The notes: generated by a model from the sequence alone, not told the origin. A stretch of DNA of 64,000 bases from Planctomycetota bacterium (GCA_020639295.1 JACKGY010000003.1:868001-932000); one strand, 5' to 3'; positions 1 through 11,952 are shown, counted from the first letter of the stretch. Program-made: numbers and translations.

Positions 1-2
1 GA

Positions 3-344
3 CTGGCGCCGGACGCCCGCGGCTTCGGCACCCACGAGCAGCTCGGCATGGAGCCCTGCGGCTGGCTCGAGTCGAGCGGCCAGCCCTGCCCCACCTGCGG
101 GATGACCACCGCCTTCGCCAACACCGTGCGCCTGCGCCTCGTCGCCGCCTTCATGGCCAACCCGGCGGGGCTCTTCCTCTGCCTGCTCTGCATCGCCCTG
201 CCGATCTACGTGATCCGTTCCTGGTGGCTCGGTCTACCTCCCGGTCGCTTCTTTTACGGGCGCCTGGGACGGAGCTGGCTCGCGGTCCTGCTCTTCGTCC
301 TGGTCTTCGGCTGGCTGTTCAAGATCCTGACCTACCGGCCCTGA
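3..344 (+). CDS. DUF2752 membrane protein, 5' end outside window
   Basis: The reading frame is open from the first bases of the window, and the residues before the first ATG (position 48) read like the conserved DUF2752 N-terminus (GFGTHEQLG, then PCGW). The true start therefore lies upstream and this is a 3' fragment. The family hallmark CPTCGMTTAFA follows, with its CxxCG pair. Two hydrophobic segments follow, roughly LFLCLLCIALPIYVI and WLAVLLFVLVFGWLF, so it is a small inner-membrane protein. DUF2752 has no established function. It ends 7 nt from the convergent rsgA stop codon. Confidence 0.8.
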   Translation: MAPDARGFGTHEQLGMEPCGWLESSGQPCPTCGMTTAFANTVRLRLVAAFMANPAGLFLCLLCIALPIYVIRSWWLGLPPGRFFYGRLGRSWLAVLLFVLVFGWLFKILTYRP

Positions 345-351
345 GCCGCGT

Positions 352-1308
352 TCAACGCGACTCGACCAGAGAGGCGAGGATGCGGCGGTACGAGTCGTAG
401 CGCTCCTCGCTGATCGCCCCCTCCGCGACCGCCTCCTTGATGCCGCAGATCTCCTCGTGGTCGTGCGTGCAGGTCCGGAAGCGGCACCGGGTCAGGTGTT
501 CGCGGAATTCGACGAAGTGGTGCCCCAGCTCCCAGGCCTCCAGGTCGAGCACGCCGAACTCGCGCACGCCGGGCGTGTCGACCACCCAGCCGCCGCCCTC
601 GAGGGCGAGCAGGCTGGCGTGGGTGGTGGTGTGTCGCCCCTTGCCGGTCAGCTGCGAGACCTCGGCCGAGCGCAGGGCCAGGCCGGGCTGGATCGCGGTC
701 AGGAGTGCCGACTTGCCGGCACCGGAGGGGCCGGCGACCACGCTGATCCGGTCGTGAAGCGCTTCGCGTAGCTCCCCGACCCCTTCGGCGAGAGGCACGC
801 TGGTCTCGATCACCCGGTAGCCGAGCCCGCGATAGAGGTCGACGAAGTAGGCCAGCCCCTCGCGGTCTTCGAGGAGGTCGACCTTGTTGATGACGATGAC
901 CGCGGCGAAGCCGCTCTGTTCGACGGCCACCAGCATCCGATCGAGCAGCCGTTCGTTGAGCGCCGGTTCGGCCACGGCCTGGACCAGGATCGCCTGATCG
1001 ACGTTGGCGGCGATGACCTGTTCGTCGCCCCGCCCGCCACGGCGCCGGGACAGGTAGGTCCGCCGCGGCAGGACCTCGACGACGACGTGCGGCGGTTGAT
1101 CGCGGCGTTCGAGGATCACCCGGTCGCCCACCGCGACCGGCCGCGAGAAGCGCTTCTCGTCGCGGAACAGGAGTCCACGCACCCGACACTTGAAGAGGCC
1201 CTCGGCGGTCTCGACGTGGCACATGCGCGAGTCGACGCGGACCACCAGACCCTCGAGGGTCGAAGGCTCGCCGGGGCGGGATCGGGTCGGGCGTGGACGA
1301 GGGGGCAT
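352..1308 (-). CDS. rsgA: Ribosome small subunit-dependent GTPase A
   Basis: RsgA is a circularly permuted GTPase that helps 30S ribosomal subunit maturation. The 318-residue product has the family's order: an N-terminal OB-fold (about residues 15-85), then the permuted G motifs: G4 NKVD (141-144), P-loop GPSGAGKS (193-200), the G2-like TGKGRHTTTH stretch (221-230) and G3 DTPG (244-247). A C-terminal zinc site C275-x4-C280-x-H282-x5-C288 is intact. Length is typical. No Shine-Dalgarno precedes the ATG; instead TATCGT lies exactly 6 nt upstream, suggesting a leaderless mRNA. It is divergent from ribBA. Confidence 0.95.
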   Translation of the reverse strand: MPPRPRPTRSRPGEPSTLEGLVVRVDSRMCHVETAEGLFKCRVRGLLFRDEKRFSRPVAVGDRVILERRDQPPHVVVEVLPRRTYLSRRRGGRGDEQVIAANVDQAILVQAVAEPALNERLLDRMLVAVEQSGFAAVIVINKVDLLEDREGLAYFVDLYRGLGYRVIETSVPLAEGVGELREALHDRISVVAGPSGAGKSALLTAIQPGLALRSAEVSQLTGKGRHTTTHASLLALEGGGWVVDTPGVREFGVLDLEAWELGHHFVEFREHLTRCRFRTCTHDHEEICGIKEAVAEGAISEERYDSYRRILASLVESR

Positions 1309-1314
1309 GGCCGA

Positions 1315-1320
1315 ACGATA
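1315..1320 (-). promoter_or_regulatory. -10 element of rsgA, leaderless type
   Basis: On the minus strand TATCGT is followed by six bases (TCGGCC) and then the rsgA ATG. With a normal 6-8 nt distance from -10 to the start site, transcription would begin at or next to the ATG. No clear -35 is visible. The same TAnnnT-N6-ATG arrangement recurs at three other genes of the window. Confidence 0.5.
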
Positions 1321-1384
1321 CGATGTCCGCAGGGCCGGCGCGAGGTGGCAAGGGATCGGCTTTTCGCGGTCGTCCGGGGCTTGC

Positions 1385-1390
1385 TATCCT
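1385..1390 (+). promoter_or_regulatory. -10 element of ribBA
   Basis: TATCCT lies 28 nt upstream of the chosen ribBA ATG in the 110-bp divergent gap with rsgA. A weak TTTCGC is the nearest -35-like hexamer. A GAGGTG Shine-Dalgarno sits 4 nt before the ATG, so the transcript would have a short leader. Confidence 0.45.
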
Positions 1391-1418
1391 GCGCCATCCA
1401 GTTGCAGCGAGGTGCCCC

Positions 1419-2552
1419 ATGTCCTTCAGCCCGACCGAAGAGATCATCGAGGAGCTGAGCGCCGGCCACATCGTCGTGCTCACCGACGACGAGGACCGCG
1501 AGAACGAGGGCGACCTCGTCGTTCTCGCCGACCGGGTGACACCCGAACAGATCAACTTCATGCTGCGGGAGGCCCGGGGCCTGCTCTGCCTCAGCCTCTC
1601 GGCCGAGATCTGCGAGCAGCTCGACCTCAACGTCCAGACGCGGGGCGACGCCGCCCGCCAGGGCGCGACCGCCTTCACCGAGACCATCGACGCCGTCCAG
1701 GGGATCACCACCGGCGTTTCCGCGCTCGACCGCTGGCACACCATCCGGTCGGCGATCGCGCCGACGGCCCGGACCCGCGATCTGGTCCGCCCCGGCCACA
1801 TGCAACCGATCCGCGCCCGCCGTGGCGGCGTCCTGGTCCGCCCCGGGCACACCGAGGGCTCCGTCGATCTGGCGCGCTTCTGCGGGGCGCGCGAGGCAGC
1901 CGTGATCATCGAGATCATGAACGAGGACGGCAGCATGGCCCGGCTGCCCGACCTCCTGCCCTACGTCGAGCGCCACGGCCTGAAGATGGGCTCGATCGCC
2001 GACCTGATCGAGTATCGGCGCCGGAAGGAGAAACTGATCCAGCGGGTCAGCTCCGCCCCCTTCCCCACCGCCTGGGGCGAGTTCCAGGCCCATGTCTACC
2101 GGTCGCCTTTCGACCGCCAGCCGCATTTCGCCCTGACCCGCGGTATCGACCTGCCGGCCGATGGGCGGCCGGGGGAACCGATCGAAGAGGCCGTTCTCGG
2201 CCGGGTCCACGCCGAGTGCTTCCTGAGCGACGTCTTCGGGAGCCCCCTGACCGGACGGGAGGGCGAGATCGATCGGGCGCTCGGCCGGCTGGCCCAGGAG
2301 GAGCGTTGCTTCTTCCTGTACATGCGCCAGGAGGATCGAGGCGGTCAGCTCGAAGCCCGCCTCGCGTCACTCGGCGAGCGCGCGGAACCGGATGCGCCCC
2401 CCATGGACGCCCGGAACTACGGAACCGGAGCCCAGATCCTCGCCGATCTCGGCATCCGCAAGATCCGCCTGCTCACCAACAGCAGCACCCGGCGGCGGAG
2501 CATTTCCGGCTACGACCTCGAGATCGTCGCGCGCGAGCCCTTCCCCGAGTAA
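1419..2552 (+). CDS. ribBA: RibB (DHBP synthase) fused to a degenerate RibA domain
   Basis: The N-terminal half is 3,4-dihydroxy-2-butanone-4-phosphate synthase, which supplies the four-carbon unit of riboflavin. It keeps DDEDRENEGD (23-32), the TETID...GITTGVSALDR stretch, RPGH (124-127) and EIMNEDGSMARLPDL, so it should be active. The C-terminal half (about 218-377) aligns with GTP cyclohydrolase II but has only the first of three zinc cysteines (C267); the CxC pair is replaced by T278 and R280, and the loop between QEDRG and NYGTGAQIL is shortened. I infer that this half has no cyclohydrolase activity. An in-frame GTG or ATG further upstream (frame opens at 1293) is less likely, because ATG 1419 has GAGGTG at the right place and begins at the family's usual N-terminus. 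Confidence 0.9.
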   Translation: MSFSPTEEIIEELSAGHIVVLTDDEDRENEGDLVVLADRVTPEQINFMLREARGLLCLSLSAEICEQLDLNVQTRGDAARQGATAFTETIDAVQGITTGVSALDRWHTIRSAIAPTARTRDLVRPGHMQPIRARRGGVLVRPGHTEGSVDLARFCGAREAAVIIEIMNEDGSMARLPDLLPYVERHGLKMGSIADLIEYRRRKEKLIQRVSSAPFPTAWGEFQAHVYRSPFDRQPHFALTRGIDLPADGRPGEPIEEAVLGRVHAECFLSDVFGSPLTGREGEIDRALGRLAQEERCFFLYMRQEDRGGQLEARLASLGERAEPDAPPMDARNYGTGAQILADLGIRKIRLLTNSSTRRRSISGYDLEIVAREPFPE

Positions 2553-2666
2553 GTTCAAGAGCCGTCGCCCCAGGGACTTGAGTCCGATTCACCGGGTCGG
2601 GAATTGGCCGGAATTCCGACCCGGCCGCCGCCGTCGAAGCCCCATGGTGTCCAGGGGGACCGAGAC

Positions 2667-3281
2667 ATGATCGCGACCAGGCCCGCGCGGCGACCAAGCC
2701 CGGAGACGAGAGCCGTGGAGCAGGAGACCGAGAGCCGGGACGACGAGTTGCTCGTGGCCGGACTCCGTGCCGGCAGCGAGCGGGCCTTCCGCGGCATCGT
2801 GGAGCTCTACGGTTCACGCATCTACACCCTGGTCAGCGGCATGATCTCCGATCGGGTCGAGGCCGAGGACGTGGTCCAGGAGGTCTTCTTCAAGGTCCAC
2901 CGCAAGATCCACCTGTTCGAGGGCAAGTCCGCCTTCTACACCTGGCTCTACCGCATCGCCCTGAACACCGCGACCGATCACCTGAAGCGTCGGCGCCATC
3001 GCGAGACCACGAGCATCGAGGACCTCCCCGGCTACGACGCCCCGGCACGCGCGGGACGCCCCGACCTGGGCCTCGATCGCCACGAACTCCGGGTGCGGAT
3101 GGCCGAGGCGATCGCCGAACTGCCCGAGATCTACCGCGACATCATCGTCCTGCGTGAATACGAGGACCTCTCCTACGAGGAGATCGCGACCACCCTGGGT
3201 TGTTCCAAGGGGACGGTCGAGTCGCGTCTGTTCCGGGCCCGGGCCCGATTGAAGGACAAGTTGAGCACCTACCTGAGGTGA
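2667..3281 (+). CDS. ECF-family RNA polymerase sigma factor
   Basis: The 204-residue product has region 2 with the core-binding/-10 stretch (EDVVQEVFFKVHRK, then FYTWLYRIALNTATDHLKRR) and region 4 with a C-terminal helix-turn-helix (LSYEEIATTLGCSKGTVESRLFRARARLK), the two-domain layout of extracytoplasmic-function sigma factors. ATG 2667 is preferred over a TTG at 2604 because AGGGGG lies about 9 nt upstream and the extra residues look non-conserved. A putative anti-sigma factor follows after 7 nt, so the pair is probably co-transcribed and autoregulated. The target genes cannot be read from this sequence. Confidence 0.92.
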   Translation: MIATRPARRPSPETRAVEQETESRDDELLVAGLRAGSERAFRGIVELYGSRIYTLVSGMISDRVEAEDVVQEVFFKVHRKIHLFEGKSAFYTWLYRIALNTATDHLKRRRHRETTSIEDLPGYDAPARAGRPDLGLDRHELRVRMAEAIAELPEIYRDIIVLREYEDLSYEEIATTLGCSKGTVESRLFRARARLKDKLSTYLR

Positions 3282-3288
3282 GGCCGAG

Positions 3289-3843
3289 ATGAACGACGAG
3301 CAGATCCGCATCCTGATCCAGGCCGAACTCGCCGGCGAGATCCGCCCCGAGCAGGAGGCCGAACTCCAGCAGGCGCTGGCCGAGAATCCGGACTTCCAGG
3401 CGATCTACGACGAGGAACGCCGGCTCGGCCGGCTGTTCGCCACCGACCGGGCCTCGATCGAGCCGCCGGCGGGTCTCCACGAGCGCGTCTGCGCCGGGGT
3501 CCTCGCGCGGGCGACGCCCCGGCGACGCTTCGAGTTCTCCCGCCTCGGTCCCGTCCTGGCCATCGCGGCCTCGATCCTGCTGGTGATGGGCGTGTCCTTC
3601 TGGAGCGGTCGACGCAGCACCAGTGCCGGCGCCGACGAGACCCGCCATGGCATCCTGGAGCGACGCGACCAGATCGTCCGGGAGCTGCCGGCCGCCGACC
3701 GGGCTCCAGTCGAGGCGCTCTTCGAGCGCGCCCTCGAGCGCCTCGCCGAGAGCGACGCGCGACACGAGACCGAGACCGGTCGGATCCTCGAGGAGCTGGA
3801 AAACGAGATCAACCGACGGCTCCCCGGCAGGTCTCCCCGATGA
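3289..3843 (+). CDS. Putative membrane-bound anti-sigma factor
   Basis: This 184-residue protein has an N-terminal cytoplasmic part of about 85 residues, one transmembrane helix (LGPVLAIAASILLVMGVSFW, about 86-105) and a charged helical periplasmic tail. It starts 7 nt after the ECF sigma gene and matches the size and topology of anti-sigma factors. It lacks the HxxxCxxC zinc signature of the ZAS class, so redox or zinc sensing of that type is unlikely. The role is inferred from position and topology, not from a strong motif. The glutamate- and arginine-rich tail (IVRELPAADR to the end) could form a coiled coil that senses an envelope signal. Confidence 0.7.
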   Translation: MNDEQIRILIQAELAGEIRPEQEAELQQALAENPDFQAIYDEERRLGRLFATDRASIEPPAGLHERVCAGVLARATPRRRFEFSRLGPVLAIAASILLVMGVSFWSGRRSTSAGADETRHGILERRDQIVRELPAADRAPVEALFERALERLAESDARHETETGRILEELENEINRRLPGRSPR

Positions 3844-3874
3844 CCGCAAAGGTCCGAAAGTACGGGGGATGCGA

Positions 3875-3902
3875 TTGCGAAGACCGGCCTCGCTGATAGA
3901 GT
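3875..3902 (+). promoter_or_regulatory. Promoter of the pilM-like operon
   Basis: TTGCGA, a 16-nt spacer and TAGAGT form a reasonable -35/-10 pair. The leader to the ATG at 4002 would be about 90 nt. It contains a 6-bp inverted repeat (CGGCCG, 3919-3924 and 3931-3936, loop GAAAAG) and a GGGAGG Shine-Dalgarno at 3985-3990, somewhat distant from the ATG. Confidence 0.5.
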
Positions 3903-4001
3903 AGCGGCGCGAGTCGGGCGGCCGGAAAAGCGGCCGCGACCGGAGTTCCGAGGGCCCCGGGCCGGGCCGATCCCGGGCCGGCGCGGGAGGATGGCGACAG
4001 A

Positions 4002-5843
4002 ATGGCAAGAGCGACCGGAGTTCAGATCACCGGCACGGCGGTTCGCGTCGTGGACATCGAGGGCTCGCCCAAGAAGTTCAAGGTGCGAGGCTTCGCCGAG
4101 GTCGCCATCGTCGACGACGAGAGCGATCCGGACGGCGCCCTCACCAAGGCGATGCGCGAGGCCTTCAAGGCCGCGAAGGCCAGCAAGGAGCACGTGATCC
4201 TCGGCGTCCCGGTCCGGGATTGCATCATCCGCGAGATCACGATCCCCTTCACCGACCCGGACCAGATCCGCAAGGTGATCAAGTTCGAGAGCGAGTCCCA
4301 CCTCCACTCCTGCTCGATCGACGACGTCGTCGTCTGCTTCCACAAGGTGGCCGAGAGCGGCAACCGCAGCACCCTCTTGGTCATCGCCGCCCGCAAGGAA
4401 CTCATCGCCCGGATCCTGCTGGCCCTGGAGAAGGTCGGCGTCGATCCCCTCGCGGTCGACATCGACGCGGCTGGCCTCTTCGGCATCGCCACCGAGCTCG
4501 ACGAGACCGCCGAACGGGGCGACTACGTCGTCTGCGACATCGGCTACACCGCGACGATGATCACGCTGGTCAAGGACGGCGAGCTGCGCATCGTCCGCTC
4601 GGTGCGCATGGGCACCGACTCGATCACCGCCCGCGTTTCCCAGGACCTCGACATCGACCGGGCCGAGGCCCGCACGCGCACCCAGGCGATCCTCCAGCAG
4701 GATCTCCGTCTCGCCGACGACCTGATGGTCCGCAGCGGCGACGTCGTCCATGACGACGACGAGGTCGGCAAGACCTCGTCCGAGCTCGAGCGCGACATCA
4801 TCCGCCAGCGCCAGGCCGAGCTGATCGTCCGGCTCAAGCAGGAGATCCTGCGCAGCATCAACCCGGCCAAGCTGACCGAACCGCCCAAGTGCATCTACCT
4901 GCTCGGCCCCGGCAGCAACCTGCCCCGGATCAACGCCGACCTGGCCGAAGCCTTCGGCGTCCCGGTCAAGTCCCTGAACGTCCTCGACGAGGTCGATCAT
5001 CACTTCAGCTCGGACGAGGTGCCGGTGATGAACGCGGCGCTGCCGATCGCCACCGGCCTCGCCCTGAAGCATCTCGGGCACGACCCCCTGAACCTGGACT
5101 TCCGGCAGGAGGAATTCGTCTTCGCCCGGCGCTTCGACCGGCTGAAGATCCCCTTCATCTGCATGATCTTCCTGTTCACGGTCCTGAACGCATTCTGCTG
5201 GTTCTACCTCAGGACCATCGAAGCCCACGAGAACAACAAGCTCAAGGCGGCGGCGGAACGCGCCGGCGACATCTTCGACAAGGCGATCGGCAAGGGACTC
5301 AAGGAGGGCCAGAAGCGCTACATGCCCTTCGACGAGGCCGAGATGAGCCGGAAGTTCCGGGGCGCCGACAACAGCAAGGCTCCCTACAAACGGATCACCT
5401 ACGTCGGCAAGACCCTGAAGGAAGTCCACGACGAGCTGCGCAAGACCTACAACCTCGGCGGCAGCGAGGCCGACAAGGGCACGACCGTCCGGCGGCGGAG
5501 CGGCACGAGCGGCAGCAACGTGAGCTTCGCCTCGGCCCTCGAGCAATGGGAGACGGTCTTCTCCTGCTTCGAGCGGATCAAGCTGAAGGAGTTCTCGATC
5601 GACTCCCTCAAGGCGACGCCGAAGGAGGTGGCCTTCGGCCTGACCATCCCCGAGAACGCGGAGATCGGCGGCCGCCTGGTGGGCTACCAGGAGATCTACT
5701 CGCTCTTCCGCGACCAGCTGGTCGCGCTGCCGCCCGAACAGGGCTTCAAGGAGATCGAGGTCCGCGGCGGCCAGCGCCAGAGCGAAACCCGCGAGGGCTT
5801 CGTCTACTACCCCCAGATCGTCGTCCAGTTCAACCGGGAGTAG
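4002..5843 (+). CDS. PilM-PilN-like fusion (GspL-like) pilus/secretion protein
   Basis: Residues 1-360 are an actin-like ATPase domain of the PilM/GspL type: N-terminal phosphate loop GVQITGTAVRVVDIEG, second phosphate motif CDIGYTATMITLVKDG (178-193) and adenosine motif LLGPGSNLPRINADLAEAFG (300-319). DPLNLDFRQEEF (361-372) resembles the start of PilN. One transmembrane helix (about 383-403) leads to a periplasmic part of about 200 residues ending in an alpha/beta domain. Separate PilM and PilN proteins are usual in type IV pili, while GspL in type II secretion has this single-chain layout. The next gene sits 3 nt downstream in the GspM/PilO position. No ATPase, secretin or pilin gene lies within the window. 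Confidence 0.75.
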   Translation: MARATGVQITGTAVRVVDIEGSPKKFKVRGFAEVAIVDDESDPDGALTKAMREAFKAAKASKEHVILGVPVRDCIIREITIPFTDPDQIRKVIKFESESHLHSCSIDDVVVCFHKVAESGNRSTLLVIAARKELIARILLALEKVGVDPLAVDIDAAGLFGIATELDETAERGDYVVCDIGYTATMITLVKDGELRIVRSVRMGTDSITARVSQDLDIDRAEARTRTQAILQQDLRLADDLMVRSGDVVHDDDEVGKTSSELERDIIRQRQAELIVRLKQEILRSINPAKLTEPPKCIYLLGPGSNLPRINADLAEAFGVPVKSLNVLDEVDHHFSSDEVPVMNAALPIATGLALKHLGHDPLNLDFRQEEFVFARRFDRLKIPFICMIFLFTVLNAFCWFYLRTIEAHENNKLKAAAERAGDIFDKAIGKGLKEGQKRYMPFDEAEMSRKFRGADNSKAPYKRITYVGKTLKEVHDELRKTYNLGGSEADKGTTVRRRSGTSGSNVSFASALEQWETVFSCFERIKLKEFSIDSLKATPKEVAFGLTIPENAEIGGRLVGYQEIYSLFRDQLVALPPEQGFKEIEVRGGQRQSETREGFVYYPQIVVQFNRE

Positions 5844-5846
5844 ACC

Positions 5847-6389
5847 ATGGGCAACAAGATCCTGAAGGTGGTCCTGAGTCTCCTCCTGCTGGGCAACATC
5901 GCCTGGCTGGGCTGGAATGCCGTTCTCTTCTTCGATGACCTCGCCAGCACCCAGGAGCAGGCCGAGAAAGCCCCGGAGATCCTGGCCAAGATCGAACGGC
6001 GCCGGCAGTTCATGAAGAACGACCTCGACCTGATCGTGCAGAACAAGTACGTCAAGGTGAAGGACGTCAACGTCGCCCTCCAGGATCGCCTGGAAGCCGT
6101 GGGCATCCGCCCCCTCGACGACGGGGTCGCCGTTCCGCCCGAGCCGAAGAACGGTCTCGCCGGTGGCCGCGCCTACGATGAGCAGGTCTGGAAGATCACC
6201 TTCAACAATCGCGAGAAGATGTTCAGCGCCCGCAACCTGGCGCGCTTCTGCGTCCTGGTCGAGAAGGACATGCCCGGCTACCAGCTCAAGACGATCGACC
6301 TCGGCCAGCGCCAGAAGCAGTGGGGCACCGATCTCTGGAAGCCGGTGGCCATCGAGATCCGGCGCCTGACCCGACGCGAGAAGCGCTGA
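5847..6389 (+). CDS. Small bitopic protein in PilO/GspM position
   Basis: The 180-residue product has one N-terminal transmembrane helix (about 7-30, LSLLLLGNIAWLGWNAVLFF) followed by a predicted coiled-coil stretch (EQAEKAPEILAKIERRRQF) and a soluble alpha/beta-like domain ending KPVAIEIRRLTRREKR. I do not recognise a specific family. It begins 3 nt after the PilM-PilN-like gene, whose final codons carry the Shine-Dalgarno GGGAG. Topology and position suggest the PilO/GspM partner that dimerises with the periplasmic domain of its neighbour; this is inference from context. Confidence 0.6.
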   Translation: MGNKILKVVLSLLLLGNIAWLGWNAVLFFDDLASTQEQAEKAPEILAKIERRRQFMKNDLDLIVQNKYVKVKDVNVALQDRLEAVGIRPLDDGVAVPPEPKNGLAGGRAYDEQVWKITFNNREKMFSARNLARFCVLVEKDMPGYQLKTIDLGQRQKQWGTDLWKPVAIEIRRLTRREKR

Positions 6390-6510
6390 TCGGCCCCGCC
6401 GAGGGCGCCCCCGGCCGCCACTCCCCCACGAAGGACCTCGCTCCCCGACCCGAGACGCCGGCGACGCCAGGGCAGCGCCCGACCCGGCCCCGTGGATCGT
6501 GACCAGGACG

Positions 6511-6541
6511 ACCGGCCGCGGCGACGCGGCCGGTTCTCGTT

Positions 6542-6543
<2 letters not shown>
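6511..6543 (+). terminator. Rho-independent terminator of the pil-like operon
   Basis: A perfect 10-bp stem (ACCGGCCGCG / CGCGGCCGGT) with a GCGA tetraloop is followed by TCTCGTTTC. It lies 121 nt after the small bitopic gene and touches the 3' end of the convergent carB gene. Confidence 0.75.
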
Positions 6544-9784
<3,241 letters not shown>

Positions 9785-9898
9785 GCCGCTCCTCGGGAGA
9801 CGCCCGCCGATCGCGCGCGGACCGCCGCCGCGCATGGCTGGACCCCACCCTGCTTTCCCTTCGAGGATGACTCAGAATCCGGCTCTTGGAGGCCGGCG

Positions 9899-9928
9899 TA
9901 ATTAAGCAAAGTCGCCCCGGGCGAGCAA
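9899..9928 (-). promoter_or_regulatory. Possible carB promoter in an AT-rich island
   Basis: The 262-bp gap between carB and the acyl-CoA ligase gene holds the only AT-rich island nearby (GTAATTAAGCAAAG). Read on the minus strand, TTGCTC (9923-9928) and TAATTA (9899-9904) are 18 nt apart. The leader to carB would be about 110 nt, long enough for an RNA control element, but I see no recognisable riboswitch. Confidence 0.35.
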
Positions 9929-10046
9929 GTGCGGCGCCCGCCTTTCGACAAATGGCGCCACCCCCACTTGCGTCCGTCGCCGACTCGGCCAAACTCCTGG
10001 TTCCGAGACCCGGACATGATGACATGGAGCTCCGACGGAGGGCGGT

Positions 10047-11942
10047 TTGACCAGCATCGCCAGTCACATCATCACCGCGCTCGAGAGCCGTCCGGACCAG
10101 CCGATCCTGGCCGGTGGGCGGCTCAGCGTCGCGGAGAGCTGGCGTGCCGGCGACCTCGCGCGGGCCGCCCGTCGGCTGGCGGCCGGGCTCGCCCGGGCCG
10201 GCCTCGCGCCCGATGACCGGATCGGCCTGGTCGCCGACAATCACGACCGCTGGATCCTGGCCGACCTGGGGGCCCTGGCCGCCGGGCTCGTCGACGTCCC
10301 ACGCGGCGCCGACTGCTCGGCCGAGGAGGCGGCCTTCGTCATCGAGCACTCCGGCGCCCGGGCGCTGATGATCCAGGATGCCGCCCTGCTCGAGTCCTTC
10401 TGGCCGGCCCTGTCCCGGGTCGCCGGCCTCGAGCTGATCATCGTCATGCGTCCCGGCGAACCGGCGATCGACCCCGGAGGTCGTCGCCTCCTGGTCCTGG
10501 ACGACCTGCTCGGCGAGGACGAACTGCTGGTGGACCGCGCCGACGAGGCGCTCGCGACCATCGTCTACACCTCGGGCACGACCGGCAATCCGAAGGGCGT
10601 CCGGCTCCGGCACGGCAACATCCTGCACAACGTCCGCGTCCTGCCCGACATGGTCGGGCTCGGCCCCGGCGATCGTTACCTGAGTTTCCTGCCCACCTGG
10701 CACAGCTTCGAGCGCACCCTCGAGTACTGTCTGCTGGCCGCCGGTTCCGCCATCCACTACTCGGACAAGGCCCGTCTGCGCCACGACATGCCCCGGGTCA
10801 GACCCACCATCATGGCCGGCGTGCCAAGGCTCTGGGAGAGCCTGGTGGCCTCGGTCCTCGGCAAGATCGAGCGCTCGTCCGGGCCATCCAGGCTGATCGC
10901 GCGGGCGCTGCTCGCCGGCAGCCGCCGCCGCTGCGCGGCCCGCCGGCAGCTCATGGGCCTGGTCCCGGACGCCACCGGGCGCCTGCCGCGCGCCCGGGGC
11001 CCAGGGGCCCTGCTGGAACGGCTCGCGGCCCTCGCCTGCGCGCCCCTCCACGCCCTCGCCGATCGCCAGGTCTACGCCCGCCTCCGCGAGGCGATGGGCG
11101 GAGCGCTGCGACTGGTCATCAGTGGTGGCGGCGCCCTGCCGGGGCACGTCGACGAGTTCTTCGACCGCGCCGGCCTCCTGCTCCTCAACGGCTACGGCCT
11201 GACCGAGACCGCCCCGGTCGTCAGCCTCCGCGACCCGAAGCGCAACGTGCTCACCACCTCGGGCCGGCGCCTGGCCGAGACCTCGTGGCGGGTCATGGAC
11301 GAGGACGGCAAAAAGGAGCTGGAGCGCGGCCGGAAGGGCGTGCTCTGGATCCGCGGTCCGCAGGTGATGGAGGGCTACCATCAAAACCCCGAGGCCACCG
11401 CCCGGGTCCTGCGCGACGGCTGGTTCTGCTCCGGCGATCTGGCGATCCTCACCGAGGAGGACGACCTGATCATCTGCGGCCGGGCGAAGGACACCATCGT
11501 CCTGCGCGGCGGCGAGAACGTCGAGCCGGAGCTGGTCGAGGCCGCGCTGGTCGAACTGGCCCTCGTCCAGGACCTCGTGGTCGTCGGCCACGGCGAGAAA
11601 CACCTCGCCGCGCTGGTCGTACCCGATCTCGAGTCGCTGCGAGCCCGGCTGCCCGAACTCGGCCCCCTGGACGCCCCGGCCGCAGCGCGCGACCCGCGGG
11701 TCGGTCGGCTCCTGCACGAGGAGATCCGCCGGCGCCTGGCCCCGGCCCGCGGCTGGCGCATCTACGAGCAGGTCCCGCGCATCGCCCTCCTGCCCCAGGG
11801 TTTCAGCACCGAGGACGGGACCCTCACCCTGACCCTCAAGAAGCGCCGTTCGGTGATCGAAGACCGCCATGCCGACCGTATCCGCGCCCTCTTCGTCGAG
11901 GGTGCCGACGAGGTCCAGCTCTGGCCCGGCGAGGGGAACTGA
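10047..11942 (+). CDS. Long-chain acyl-CoA synthetase (AMP-forming)
   Basis: An ANL-superfamily ligase that activates fatty acids as acyl-adenylates and then CoA thioesters. The 631-residue product has the P-loop YTSGTTGNPKGV (174-185), the A5-type motif NGYGLTETAPVVS, the hinge/A7 stretch GWFCSGDLAIL and the A8 motif GRAKDTIVLRGGENVEPELVE. It resembles the FadD15/bubblegum-type ligases rather than short-chain acetyl-CoA synthetase. No ATG is in frame at the right place; a TTG at 10047 has GGAGGG about 5 nt upstream. It stands alone between carB (divergent) and nadA (same strand, 77 nt downstream with its own promoter). Confidence 0.88.
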   Translation: MTSIASHIITALESRPDQPILAGGRLSVAESWRAGDLARAARRLAAGLARAGLAPDDRIGLVADNHDRWILADLGALAAGLVDVPRGADCSAEEAAFVIEHSGARALMIQDAALLESFWPALSRVAGLELIIVMRPGEPAIDPGGRRLLVLDDLLGEDELLVDRADEALATIVYTSGTTGNPKGVRLRHGNILHNVRVLPDMVGLGPGDRYLSFLPTWHSFERTLEYCLLAAGSAIHYSDKARLRHDMPRVRPTIMAGVPRLWESLVASVLGKIERSSGPSRLIARALLAGSRRRCAARRQLMGLVPDATGRLPRARGPGALLERLAALACAPLHALADRQVYARLREAMGGALRLVISGGGALPGHVDEFFDRAGLLLLNGYGLTETAPVVSLRDPKRNVLTTSGRRLAETSWRVMDEDGKKELERGRKGVLWIRGPQVMEGYHQNPEATARVLRDGWFCSGDLAILTEEDDLIICGRAKDTIVLRGGENVEPELVEAALVELALVQDLVVVGHGEKHLAALVVPDLESLRARLPELGPLDAPAAARDPRVGRLLHEEIRRRLAPARGWRIYEQVPRIALLPQGFSTEDGTLTLTLKKRRSVIEDRHADRIRALFVEGADEVQLWPGEGN

Positions 11943-11952
11943 GATCCGGCCT

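Noticed and set aside
3405..5546. A 713-residue minus-strand open frame across the anti-sigma and PilM-like genes
   Set aside because: It spans two plus-strand genes with good motifs and has a repetitive acidic composition.
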